From Bacteroidaceae bacterium (GTDB lineage: Bacteria > Bacteroidota > Bacteroidia > Bacteroidales > Bacteroidaceae): a stretch of DNA of 48,032 nucleotides. Each line of letters starts with the position of its first letter. The first letter of the stretch is position 1. The notes beneath the pieces are model-generated. The model was not told where the DNA came from, did not search any database, and saw only the letters and a program-made list of their open reading frames with translations. The stretch is taken from assembly GCA_017617235.1 (NCBI GenBank), contig JAFZWQ010000046.1:1-48032 (forward strand). Reading direction: 5' to 3'. Below, in pieces: positions 8,060 through 15,509 of this stretch. The position numbers and the translations under genes are program-made.

Positions 8060-8671
8060 GAAAAGTTTTGCGAGGCCGTTATTGACACCGCTGAAACCCA
8101 TGAAGGCCATAGAGAGAAGACCGGCTACGACCAGAGCGATAGCCATTCCCTGCATACCCTTGGGAACATCCATGCGAGACAACTGTTCGCGGATGCCGGC
8201 AAACACCACCAAGGCGAGTCCAAAGCCCAATGCCGTGCACAGGGCGAACCATACACCGCTGACCAATCCGGGCTCCATGCCTGCACTATCGTAGGTTCCG
8301 TTACCTACCAGAATGGCAACACCCAGGATGCAGCAGTTGGTGGTGATGAGGGGAAGGAATACACCCAACGCCTGATACAAAGCGGGGCTCACCTTCTTCA
8401 GCACAATCTCTACCATCTGCACAAGGGCAGCAATCACCAAGATGAAGGCAATCGTCTGGAGGTATTCCAAACCGAATGCGTTCAGCACATAAAGTTGAAT
8501 CAGATAGGTCACCAGGGTGGCAATCACCAGCACAAAGGCTACGGCAGCAGCCATACCCATTGCTGTCTCCACCTTCTTCGACACACCCAGGAACGGGCAG
8601 ATGCCGAGGAACTGACTCAGAACGATATTATTAACGAATATCGCCGTAATGAATATCAATAGAAATGCCAT
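8057..8671 (-). CDS. rnfA: Rnf complex membrane subunit A
   Basis: Integral membrane subunit of the ion-translocating ferredoxin:NAD+ oxidoreductase, 204 residues, with six predicted membrane helices. RnfA and RnfE are homologous and inversely inserted. The family segments NNIVLSQFLGICPFLGVS near the N-terminus and LITTNCCILGVAI near residue 115 are clear; Cys residues in both are thought to hold an intramembrane Fe-S cluster between RnfA and RnfE. It is the last rnf gene of the BCDGEA order. The 86-bp gap to rnfE holds one of two duplicated hairpin repeats. Confidence 0.97.
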   Translation of the reverse strand: MAFLLIFITAIFVNNIVLSQFLGICPFLGVSKKVETAMGMAAAVAFVLVIATLVTYLIQLYVLNAFGLEYLQTIAFILVIAALVQMVEIVLKKVSPALYQALGVFLPLITTNCCILGVAILVGNGTYDSAGMEPGLVSGVWFALCTALGFGLALVVFAGIREQLSRMDVPKGMQGMAIALVVAGLLSMAFMGFSGVNNGLAKLF

Positions 8672-8680
8672 AATTTTGAG

Positions 8681-8780
8681 AATTAAAAGTGAAAAGTGAA
8701 AAATTAAAAATTGTATGTCTTGATTATTGAGAGGACTCCCCTATCAATTTTTCACTTTTAATTATTCATTTTTAATTTGT
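8681..8780. repeat. Hairpin repeat in the rnfE-rnfA gap, copy 1
   Basis: The left arm holds the heptamers AAAAGTG, AAAAGTG, AAAAATT, AAAAATT (8685-8712). The right arm (8744-8780) carries the complementary heptamers AATTTTT, CACTTTT, AATTATT, CATTTTT and includes the rnfE stop codon and its last codons. The core GAGAGGACTCCCCTAT is shared with copy 2 at 9354-9445. Confidence 0.85.
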
Positions 8781-9345
8781 TAAACACTGCAATCAGATAA
8801 CCCAATACGATGAAGGCACCAGGAGCCAACACAAAGAGGAGTGCGCCATAGTTCTCAGGGAACAGCGTCAGGCCAAACACCTTACCCGTTCCCAGCAACT
8901 CGCGGCAAGCACCCAGCAGAGTCAAGGCCCAAGTGAAACCAAGGCCGATACCAAAGCCGTCGAAAACAGAAGGAATAACTCCGTTTTTGGCAGCAAAGGC
9001 TTCGGCACGACCCAGAATGATGCAGTTCACCACAATCAGAGGGATGAACAGGCCCAATGCAGCATCCACAGCAGGAGCATAGGCCTTGATGAGCATCTGC
9101 AGGATTGTTACCAACGAGGCAATCACCACGATGTAGCACGGAATACGCACCATATCGGGGATAAGCTTCTTGATGGCTGCAATGATAAGGTTCGAGAAAA
9201 CCAGCACAGCCATTGTGGCCAGTCCCATCGACATACCATTCAAAGCCGACGATGTGGTGCCCAGCGTAGGACACATACCCAGGAGGAGCACAAATGTGGG
9301 GTTCTCCTTGATGAGTCCGTTTAGAAATACCTTTATATTATTCAT
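8758..9345 (-). CDS. rnfE: Rnf complex membrane subunit E
   Basis: Integral membrane subunit, 195 residues with about six helices, partner of RnfA. The family segments GLIKENPTFVLLLGMCPTLG at the N-terminus and LFIPLIVVNCIILGRAEAFA near residue 100 are present; the Cys residues in them match those thought to bind the shared Fe-S cluster. Its last six residues (KLKMNN) are encoded inside the right arm of a 7-bp-period hairpin repeat, so the C-terminal tail seems to have been shaped by the repeat. Confidence 0.97.
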   Translation of the reverse strand: MNNIKVFLNGLIKENPTFVLLLGMCPTLGTTSSALNGMSMGLATMAVLVFSNLIIAAIKKLIPDMVRIPCYIVVIASLVTILQMLIKAYAPAVDAALGLFIPLIVVNCIILGRAEAFAAKNGVIPSVFDGFGIGLGFTWALTLLGACRELLGTGKVFGLTLFPENYGALLFVLAPGAFIVLGYLIAVFNKLKMNN

Positions 9346-9353
9346 AACTATTT

Positions 9354-9445
9354 AATTAAAAGTGAAAAGTGAAAAATTAAAAATTGAATGTCATGCTACT
9401 TGAGAGGACTACCCTATCAATTTTTCACTTTTAATTTTTCATTGT
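9354..9445. repeat. Hairpin repeat in the rnfG-rnfE gap, copy 2
   Basis: Nearly the same sequence as 8681-8780: the left arm has AAAAGTG, AAAAGTG, AAAAATT, AAAAATT, the core is GAGAGGACTACCCTAT, and the right arm is CAATTTTTCACTTTTAATT. The right arm runs into the rnfG stop codon. The two copies differ at only a handful of positions over about 85 bp. Confidence 0.85.
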
Positions 9446-10056
9446 TCATTTTCTTTCACTTGAGGACTGGCACCTGTCTGGGCATCTTCGCACTTAGTGT
9501 TGAGTGCAGCATAGGCCGCATTCACACAACGCAGGAAGGCGCGACTGGTGATGGTAGAAGCCGTGATGGCATCCACATCGGCATCAGGATGATCGTTTTT
9601 ATCCTTCGTTACAAAAAGACCGTCTTTATAATCAGACATTTTCTTACCGATTATATTTCCTTTTTGACCCTTCTGGAACCATTCGCCAGCCTTAGCACCC
9701 AATCCAGGAGTCTCGCTGGTTTCCAGCACCTGATAACCCTGAATGAGACCTTCGTCATTGAAGCCCACGAGTACCGTCAGCTTACCACCGAAACCATTGG
9801 GGTCGGTAGCCTGTACGGCTGTTCCCTTGTCCGTGCGATATACCACAGCACCACTCTCCAAAGTATCTGGGGCTTCCACCTTCAACTCGTCGGCTGCCAA
9901 AACAGCCTTGATGCCGTCGGACAACTGTTGTGCCTTGATTTGGCGAATGGGCTCCTCCGTGATGCTGTTCACATATCCAAGTGCCAGACCTGCCACTACG
10001 GCAATCAGGGTCAGCACCAGGGCCATATTAGGCAATGTAGATTCTAACTTCTTCAT
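9439..10056 (-). CDS. rnfG: Rnf complex FMN-binding subunit G
   Basis: Periplasm-facing flavoprotein of 205 residues with one N-terminal membrane helix (about residues 10-29) and an FMN-binding domain. FMN is expected to be attached to Thr170 in the segment D162-A-I-T-A-S-T-I-T170, which fits the ApbE/Ftp flavin-transferase pattern although the usual Gly is Ala. The start is ATG 10056, which overlaps the rnfD stop as ATGA. It is preceded by AAAGGAGG, one of the few clear Shine-Dalgarno sequences in the window. A longer in-frame start 45 bp upstream is less likely. No apbE gene is in the window. Confidence 0.95.
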   Translation of the reverse strand: MKKLESTLPNMALVLTLIAVVAGLALGYVNSITEEPIRQIKAQQLSDGIKAVLAADELKVEAPDTLESGAVVYRTDKGTAVQATDPNGFGGKLTVLVGFNDEGLIQGYQVLETSETPGLGAKAGEWFQKGQKGNIIGKKMSDYKDGLFVTKDKNDHPDADVDAITASTITSRAFLRCVNAAYAALNTKCEDAQTGASPQVKENEQ

Positions 10057-11012
10057 TTTGCTGCCTCCTTTCTTACTTCGCCAAAGCGGGTAGGTTTGCA
10101 ATAGTTGTTGATGAGGGGCGTGAATGCATTCATGATGATGATGGCAAACGACATACCCTCGGGATAGGCACCCCAGTTACGGATGATGACAGTCAGAAGA
10201 CCAATTGACACACCATAGATGAGCTGACCCTTGTGCGACATAGGCGAGGTAACATAATCCGTAGCCATGTAGCAGGCTCCCAGTACCAAGCCGCCCGTAA
10301 GCAACGAGGTCAGGGGGTCCATATACTGCTCAGGATTTGCCAACCACAGCAGTCCGCTGGCAACAGCCACCGTACCCAAGATGGAAACGGGAATGTGCCA
10401 GGTGATAATCTTGCGCCAAAGCATGAAGGCACATCCGATGAGCAGCGCCAAGGCACTTACTTCACCCAGCGAACCTCCCATCTGTCCGAACAACAGGTCT
10501 GTGGCAGCAGGTATCTCACCACCACCCAGAGGAGTTGCTGCCGTAACGGCATCAGTATAGGCTGTCAGCTGTCCGGGCACAGGCCAAGAGGTCATCTGTA
10601 CAGGGAATGAAATCAACAGGAACACACGACCTGCCAAAGCGGGATTGAAGATGTTCTGACCAAGTCCGCCAAACGTCATCTTACCTACGCCAATGGCAAA
10701 CAGAGCACCCAACACGATAATCCATATGGGCAGGTTACTGGGCAGGTTGAATGCCAGCAGAATACCCGTCAGCACAGCACTTCCATCCAGAATCGTCAAG
10801 CGCTGACGGCCCATGATGAAGCGGCTGATGAACCACTCGAAGAATACGCATGCCACTACTGAAGTCAGCATAACGACCGCTGCTCCCAATCCAAAGAACC
10901 AGAAGCTGGCCAGCATGGCAGGCAGTAGGGCTATGCACACACCATACATGTTCTTGCGAACGGAATCTTTTCCGTGAACATGCGGTGAAAGAGAAACTAT
11001 TAATTTATTCAT
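10053..11012 (-). CDS. rnfD: Rnf complex membrane subunit D
   Basis: Integral membrane flavoprotein of 319 residues with about nine helices. It carries a covalent FMN, expected on Thr160 in DAVTAATPLGG (the usual motif is SGAT). Other family marks are ILDGSAVLTGILLAFNLP near residue 74 and GGLGQNIFNPALAGR near residue 115. It starts 11 bp after rnfC and overlaps rnfG by 4 bp, so translation of D and G is probably coupled. Confidence 0.97.
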   Translation of the reverse strand: MNKLIVSLSPHVHGKDSVRKNMYGVCIALLPAMLASFWFFGLGAAVVMLTSVVACVFFEWFISRFIMGRQRLTILDGSAVLTGILLAFNLPSNLPIWIIVLGALFAIGVGKMTFGGLGQNIFNPALAGRVFLLISFPVQMTSWPVPGQLTAYTDAVTAATPLGGGEIPAATDLLFGQMGGSLGEVSALALLIGCAFMLWRKIITWHIPVSILGTVAVASGLLWLANPEQYMDPLTSLLTGGLVLGACYMATDYVTSPMSHKGQLIYGVSIGLLTVIIRNWGAYPEGMSFAIIIMNAFTPLINNYCKPTRFGEVRKEAAK

Positions 11013-11023
11013 TTGTTCTATAC

Positions 11024-12367
11024 TTATTTAGCAGAGCGAGCTCTGATGATTCCCATTACGGTGGACTTGCCCAGACGGATATAGTCGAGCAAGGGACGAT
11101 GGCTGGGACAAGTGAACTGGCACGAACCACACTCGATGCAACTGGGGATGTCCTCGTGCTCGGCAGCATCCCAATCGCGTAACTCACTAACCTTGGCCAG
11201 CAGGTAAGGCTCCAATCCCATGGGACAGGCACTCACACACTTGGCGCAGCGGATACAGGGCTCTGTCTCTGCACGCTTTGCCTCGTCCTGTCGCATGATG
11301 AGCAAACCGCTGGAACCCTTCGTCATGGGTACTTCCAAACCCAACAGGGCCTTACCCATCATCGGGCCTCCGCCAATCACCTTACCCGTATCTTCGGGCA
11401 GTCCGCCACACTCGTCGATGAGCTGGCTGAAGGGAGTTCCCAGACGGGCCTTCAGGTTCGAAGGCTGCATCAGGCTCTTGCCCGTAACGGTAATGATGCG
11501 GTCAATCAGGGGTTTGTTCTTCATCACGGCCTCGTAGATAGCGAAACACGTACCTACGTTCTGCACGATGGCGCCCGTGTCGATGGGCAATGCAGGAGGA
11601 GCAGGAACCTGACGACCAATCACAGCGTCAATCAACTGCTTCTCACCACCCTGCGGATATTTCACCTTCAGGGGTACAACCTCTATCTTAGGATATTGGG
11701 CAGCCTTCTCCGTCATCAACTTAATGGCATCGGGCTTGTTATTCTCTATGCCGATGTAACCCTTCGTAACACCCACGGCCTTCATCACCAACTGCAGTCC
11801 TACGAGGATTTCCTCAGGGTGCTCCAGCATCAGACGATGGTCGGCAGTCAGGTAGGGCTCACACTCAACGGCATTCACGATAACACATTCTGCCACCTTA
11901 CCGGGAGGGGGACACAATTTAACATGTGTGGGGAACGTAGCACCACCCATGCCCACAATACCTGCGGACTTAATCTTATCGACAATGGTCTTACCATCCA
12001 ATTCTGGACGGTCGGCCAGTTTTACCAAAGTTTCCGAACGGTCAATACTTTCTTCCCATTCGTCGCCTTCAACATCTACGGTAACAGCCATACGACGCAG
12101 ACCGCTGGCATCCAGTGCCACATCTACTTTGCTAACCTTACCGCTAACGCTACTGTAAACGGGAGCACTCACAAAGCCACCGGCTTCGCCCAACAGGGTT
12201 CCCACCTTTACCTCGTCGCCTTTTTTCACAACGGGATTGGCAGGAGCACCGATGTGCTGGAACATGCTGAACACAGCCTGCTTGGGTAACTGTGCCTCAC
12301 GAATGGGGCTTCCGGCAGACAGTTTGTTCTCTTCGGGATGAACTCCTCCTATCTTAAATGTCTTCAT
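11024..12367 (-). CDS. rnfC: Rnf complex NADH-binding subunit C
   Basis: Peripheral cytoplasmic subunit of 447 residues that carries the NADH/FMN site and two [4Fe-4S] clusters. The N-terminal region begins KIGGVHPEENK. The Rossmann-like nucleotide region has GMGGATFPTHVK near residue 140. Two ferredoxin motifs are near 371 (CIRCAKCVSACP) and 410 (CIECGSCQFTCP). It follows rnfB by 3 bp. The length is near that of short RnfC proteins without the long C-terminal repeats seen in some proteobacteria. Confidence 0.97.
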   Translation of the reverse strand: MKTFKIGGVHPEENKLSAGSPIREAQLPKQAVFSMFQHIGAPANPVVKKGDEVKVGTLLGEAGGFVSAPVYSSVSGKVSKVDVALDASGLRRMAVTVDVEGDEWEESIDRSETLVKLADRPELDGKTIVDKIKSAGIVGMGGATFPTHVKLCPPPGKVAECVIVNAVECEPYLTADHRLMLEHPEEILVGLQLVMKAVGVTKGYIGIENNKPDAIKLMTEKAAQYPKIEVVPLKVKYPQGGEKQLIDAVIGRQVPAPPALPIDTGAIVQNVGTCFAIYEAVMKNKPLIDRIITVTGKSLMQPSNLKARLGTPFSQLIDECGGLPEDTGKVIGGGPMMGKALLGLEVPMTKGSSGLLIMRQDEAKRAETEPCIRCAKCVSACPMGLEPYLLAKVSELRDWDAAEHEDIPSCIECGSCQFTCPSHRPLLDYIRLGKSTVMGIIRARSAK

Positions 12368-12370
12368 ATC

Positions 12371-13303
12371 TTATTCAGCTTTTGAGGGTTCAACATTCTG
12401 ATTACTCGGAGTATTTGGAGTACTCTGAACACTTGGAGCATTCTGAGCTACAGGGGCTTCCGTCTTAGGTTTGCGAGGCGGCATGTTGATGGCGTGGATG
12501 GCGCCCTTCGGACAAACCTCTTCACACTTGCGGCACAACTTGCACTTCTCGGCATCGATGTATGCCAGGTTCTTGGTAACGGTGATGGCCTCGAACTTCT
12601 CGCACACTTTCTGACACTTGCCACAACCGATACACGATGCCTTGCACCACTTGTTAGCAATGGCACCCTTGTCCTTGTTGTTGCACAGCACCACCATACG
12701 ACGGTTCTTTGGACCTTTTAGGCGCACCTCGATAATCTGTCGCGGACAAGCCTTTGCACAAGCACCACAGGCTGTACACTTATCCTCGTCAACCTCAGGC
12801 AGCAGCGTCTCAGGGTTAATGTGTATGGCGTCAAACTTACAAGATGCCACACAGTCGCCACATCCGTAGCAACCATACGAGCAACCCGTCTCGCCCATAC
12901 CAATCATCTGTTGCACCTTACAACTCTGTGCACCATCGAACTTCACCAGGCGAGGACGATTCTCACAGGAACCGTTACAACGCACAACGGCAACTTTAGG
13001 AGCCGAAGCCTCTACTGCCATACCAAGAATGCCAGCCACCTGTTCCATCACAGGCTGACCGCCAACGGGACAGAGCAAGCCCTCCAGCGAACCCTTGTCT
13101 GCAGCCTTCACACAGGCACCGGCAAAGCCGCTACAGCCTGGGAATCCGCAACCACCACAATTAGCCTGGGGCAACACAGCACCGACCTGTCCAATGCGCT
13201 CGTCCTCGTGCACCGCGAACTTGCGCGATGCAAAGTATAGCAGCAATGCAGCAATGAGTCCAATGGATCCCAAGGCGATAATTGCTAAAAGAATTAAATT
13301 CAT
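12371..13303 (-). CDS. rnfB: Rnf complex ferredoxin-accepting subunit B
   Basis: Cytoplasmic electron-entry subunit of 310 residues, anchored by an N-terminal helix (residues 2-25). An iron-sulfur site follows (C49GGCGFPGC57, with Cys64 and Cys78 downstream). Four further Cys-rich ferredoxin motifs lie between about 138 and 275 (CGDCVASC, CTACGACAKACP, CIGCGKCQKVC, CKLCRKCEEVCP). The last 27 or so residues are a low-complexity tail of three-residue steps (NAP, SVQ, STP, NTP, SNQ) encoded by a 9-bp-period repeat. It sits between rseC and rnfC. Confidence 0.97.
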   Translation of the reverse strand: MNLILLAIIALGSIGLIAALLLYFASRKFAVHEDERIGQVGAVLPQANCGGCGFPGCSGFAGACVKAADKGSLEGLLCPVGGQPVMEQVAGILGMAVEASAPKVAVVRCNGSCENRPRLVKFDGAQSCKVQQMIGMGETGCSYGCYGCGDCVASCKFDAIHINPETLLPEVDEDKCTACGACAKACPRQIIEVRLKGPKNRRMVVLCNNKDKGAIANKWCKASCIGCGKCQKVCEKFEAITVTKNLAYIDAEKCKLCRKCEEVCPKGAIHAINMPPRKPKTEAPVAQNAPSVQSTPNTPSNQNVEPSKAE

Positions 13304-13333
13304 ACTTTATAATGTTTGATGTTTAGTGTAATT

Positions 13334-13750
13334 TTACGATTTGATACGAAAAGAGAAAGTCCTTTGCAAGCGAGTGCGAAAGACGTAAAGAAAGAAGCAA
13401 TAGGGAACCAACGACAGCAGTGCCACAACAGCGCCCAACCCTTCGTTTTCCGTCAGGCGGCTAACAGTCACCAATACAGCCATCAATAAAACAAGAGGGA
13501 CAACGTAGGCCCACAATGTGGCACGAAGTCCCAATCCTATACTTCCGACTAAGGTAACCTGCTGACCTACTTGGTACGAGGCAGCATTCTCGCAGGCTAT
13601 GTCCATCAACTTTTCCTTCGATTCAGAGCTGTGGCACAGGTTGGCTGCAGCACAAGCTGCACAAGCCGTTTCCTGCACGATAGACACCCGAATGGCGTGA
13701 GACATAATCTGTTTCACGACGGCCTGATGTTGAATTTGCCCCTCACTCAT
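13334..13750 (-). CDS. SoxR-reducing system protein RseC family
   Basis: Membrane protein of 138 residues that heads the rnf operon, the usual place for this gene in Bacteroidales. It has a small Cys-rich N-terminal domain (Cys30, Cys33, Cys39 in CAACAAANLC) followed by two hydrophobic helices in the second half. In enteric bacteria RseC acts with the Rnf/Rsx complex to keep SoxR reduced; no SoxR is seen here, so its role is more likely tied to Rnf itself. The start is ATG 13750 (MSEGQIQHQ). A longer in-frame start would run through the promoter and is rejected. Confidence 0.9.
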   Translation of the reverse strand: MSEGQIQHQAVVKQIMSHAIRVSIVQETACAACAAANLCHSSESKEKLMDIACENAASYQVGQQVTLVGSIGLGLRATLWAYVVPLVLLMAVLVTVSRLTENEGLGAVVALLSLVPYCFFLYVFRTRLQRTFSFRIKS

Positions 13751-13775
13751 ACGAATAAAGTCATATTTAGACCTA

Positions 13776-13783
13776 CAAAGATA
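13776..13783 (-). promoter_or_regulatory. Promoter -7 element of the rseC-rnf operon
   Basis: TATCTTTG on the minus strand has TTTT about 20 bp upstream and lies 25 bp before the rseC start. It is the only good promoter seen for the whole rnf set. It faces away from the CPBP promoter at 13816-13823. Confidence 0.6.
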
Positions 13784-13815
13784 TAAAATAAAGTTGAAAG
13801 ATGAAAAATTATTCG

Positions 13816-13823
13816 TAACTTTG
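13816..13823 (+). promoter_or_regulatory. Promoter -7 element of the CPBP protease gene
   Basis: TAACTTTG fits TAnnTTTG and lies 22 bp before the start codon, so the leader is short. The two divergent -7 elements in this 95-bp gap are only 32 bp apart, so rnf and this gene may compete for polymerase. Confidence 0.6.
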
Positions 13824-13845
13824 TCACGCATAAACCAAAAACGAC

Positions 13846-14694
13846 ATGAAACAATATCGCAAAACCTTCCTTGCTGTGCTCATTTTCCTTGGTCTGCAGT
13901 TCCTGGCGAGCATGCTGGGTGCCGCACTTCAAGGACTCGGAATGAATGCCACCACTGCCCTTTCGCTATCCCTCATCATTAGTGGAATCGCCACAGTCAT
14001 ACTGCTTGCCTACCTGGGAATTGTACGACTCAAGGTACTTCGACCCACCCACATGAAATGGCGTCTGATTCCCTTGGCGGTAGCTGGAGCATTCATGGGC
14101 ATCTTTGCCATGAATCTGATTAGCGAATTGCTACCCTTGCCCGACCTCATGAAAATCGACGTTACGGCAATGGCCTACAATCCCTTAGGCATCATTTCCA
14201 TCACCCTGATAGCTCCGATTGTCGAGGAAATGGTCTTCCGCGAGGGCATCATCAGTTCCCTGTTGCGTCACGATTTCCATCGTTGGCAGGCCATTTTGGT
14301 GTCAGCCCTTGCCTTCAGCATCGTTCACCTGAATCCAGCCCAAATGCCCTTTGCATTCATCATGGGAATCATCCTGGGAATCATCTTTGCAAAGACGGGA
14401 AATATTGTAACTACAGCATTCATACACATCGTCAATAACACGCTGGCAATTATCCAGTTACGCGTTTTTGTTGACAAAGGGAATGAAGTCAGCTTTACAG
14501 AAACTTTGGGAGGTCCACTCATCACAGCTTTCTTCATATTGGTCAGCTCTTTAATCTGTGTTCTATGCCTCCACGATTTCTGGAAAAAATACCATCGTGG
14601 ACACCGTCTGCATCGTCGTTCCTCAAGCAGTGGTGGCGACAGCAGCAGTAATCCATTCAACAACTACAACAAATACGGTTTGTTCCACAAGTAA
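13846..14694 (+). CDS. CPBP (CAAX-like) intramembrane metalloprotease
   Basis: Polytopic membrane protein of 282 residues, Abi/CPBP family (type II CAAX prenyl protease fold). The three catalytic motifs are all present: Glu127-Glu128-x3-Arg132 (VEEMVFRE), His161 (SIVHLNP) and His194 with Asn198 (FIHIVNN). About eight membrane helices can be drawn. The tail from about residue 257 is basic and Ser/Gly/Asn-rich. Members are linked to self-immunity or processing of small peptides, but nothing nearby suggests a substrate. It has its own short-leader promoter. Confidence 0.93.
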   Translation: MKQYRKTFLAVLIFLGLQFLASMLGAALQGLGMNATTALSLSLIISGIATVILLAYLGIVRLKVLRPTHMKWRLIPLAVAGAFMGIFAMNLISELLPLPDLMKIDVTAMAYNPLGIISITLIAPIVEEMVFREGIISSLLRHDFHRWQAILVSALAFSIVHLNPAQMPFAFIMGIILGIIFAKTGNIVTTAFIHIVNNTLAIIQLRVFVDKGNEVSFTETLGGPLITAFFILVSSLICVLCLHDFWKKYHRGHRLHRRSSSSGGDSSSNPFNNYNKYGLFHK

Positions 14695-14695
14695 T

Positions 14696-14757
14696 GTGCC
14701 CTATTGCCCTATGTGCCCTATCGGGCCCATATGGCTTATATGGCTTATATGGCCTAT
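14696..14757. repeat. 9-bp tandem array (ATATGGCCT family)
   Basis: Seven units in a row: GTGCCCTAT, TGCCCTAT (one base short), GTGCCCTAT, CGGGCCCAT, ATGGCTTAT, ATGGCTTAT and ATGGCCTAT. The array starts one base after the CPBP stop codon. Confidence 0.85.
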
Positions 14758-14765
14758 AAAAATAG

Positions 14766-14797
14766 AAAAGGGCCCTGCCTCACGGCGGTGCCCTTTC
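14766..14797 (-). terminator. Terminator of rpsP
   Basis: On the minus strand GAAAGGGC (14790-14797) pairs with 14766-14773, with an inner GCC/GGC pairing, and is followed by TTTTCTATTTTT. It lies 55 bp past the rpsP stop. Confidence 0.7.
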
Positions 14798-14851
14798 TGC
14801 TGTTGTTTGGAAAAATCTATTAGAATAAAATTTTTAACTCTGATTCTCAGC

Positions 14852-15400
14852 TTAAGCCTCGGTAGCTTCAGCGTTGGTCTCTGTAGTTTCTGTGTTTTCT
14901 GATGCAGCAGCAGCTTCTGCTTCAGCTTTGGCGGCTGCCTCGGCTGCGCGCTTCTCAGCTACTTTCTCCTGAACCTTTGCATTGGCTTTCTTCTCTGCCT
15001 CCAGACGAGCTGCATCAGCAGCCTTCTTGTCAGCAGCAATCTTAGCCTCGGCTGCAGCAAGACCCTTCTGGCGGTCAGCCTTCCAAGCCTCGAACTTAGC
15101 CTGAGCAGCGGCTTCATCGAATGCGCCCTTCTTAACACCACCCTTCAGGTGCTTCATGAGGTATACACCTTCACGGCTGAGGATGTTACGTACAGTGTCG
15201 GTGGGCTGTGCGCCTACCTCTACCCAATAAAGAGCACGGTCGAATTTCAAATCTACAGTGGCAGGATTGGTATTGGGGTTGTAGGTACCAATCTTCTCTG
15301 TAAACTTACCATCACGTGGAGCTCTTACATCAGCAATCACGATGCTATAAAAAGCATAGCTTTTACGACCGTGGCGCTGTAATCTAATTTTTGTTGCCAT
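14852..15400 (-). CDS. rpsP: 30S ribosomal protein S16 with long C-terminal extension
   Basis: Small-subunit ribosomal protein. Residues 1 to about 85 are the S16 fold ([20 protein letters not shown], then IGTYNPN, then [12 protein letters not shown]). The protein is 182 residues long, about twice the common S16 length. The extra half is Ala/Glu/Lys-rich, predicted to be helical, and ends in a Glu/Thr/Ala tail. Extended S16 proteins are known in Bacteroidetes; the tail's job is unknown. It has its own TACCTTTG promoter, a leader hairpin (15439-15463) and a terminator. Confidence 0.97.
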   Translation of the reverse strand: MATKIRLQRHGRKSYAFYSIVIADVRAPRDGKFTEKIGTYNPNTNPATVDLKFDRALYWVEVGAQPTDTVRNILSREGVYLMKHLKGGVKKGAFDEAAAQAKFEAWKADRQKGLAAAEAKIAADKKAADAARLEAEKKANAKVQEKVAEKRAAEAAAKAEAEAAAASENTETTETNAEATEA

Positions 15401-15438
15401 TTTTTAGTTAAAATTTTATTTAATAGGTTTGAAATATG

Positions 15439-15463
15439 CTGCCAACTCGTGACAGCGGCTGCA
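15439..15463 (-). promoter_or_regulatory. Stem-loop in the rpsP mRNA leader
   Basis: On the minus strand GCTGTC, then a seven-base loop ACGAGTT, then GGCAGC can form a six-pair stem with one G-U. It lies at the 5' end of a leader of about 57 nt. Ribosomal protein leaders often bind their own product, so this is a candidate autoregulatory element, by inference only. Confidence 0.4.
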
Positions 15464-15469
15464 AAGGTA
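15462..15469 (-). promoter_or_regulatory. Promoter -7 element of rpsP
   Basis: TACCTTTG on the minus strand fits TAnnTTTG. The place for the -33 element falls in the AAAAGTT/AAAAATT heptamer array (15475-15509), which also carries the rmuC stop codon. Confidence 0.5.
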
Positions 15470-15474
15470 CAACA

Positions 15475-15509
15475 AAAAATTAAAAGTTAAAAATTAAAAG
15501 TTAAAAATT
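15475..15509. repeat. 7-bp tandem array (AAAAATT/AAAAGTT)
   Basis: Five perfect alternating units: AAAAATT, AAAAGTT, AAAAATT, AAAAGTT, AAAAATT. On the minus strand the rmuC stop codon (15501-15503) lies within it. Confidence 0.9.

Noticed and set aside
13751-13831. Longer N-terminus for the RseC-like protein
   Set aside because: It would cover the TATCTTTG promoter element, and the family-like sequence begins at MSEGQIQHQ.
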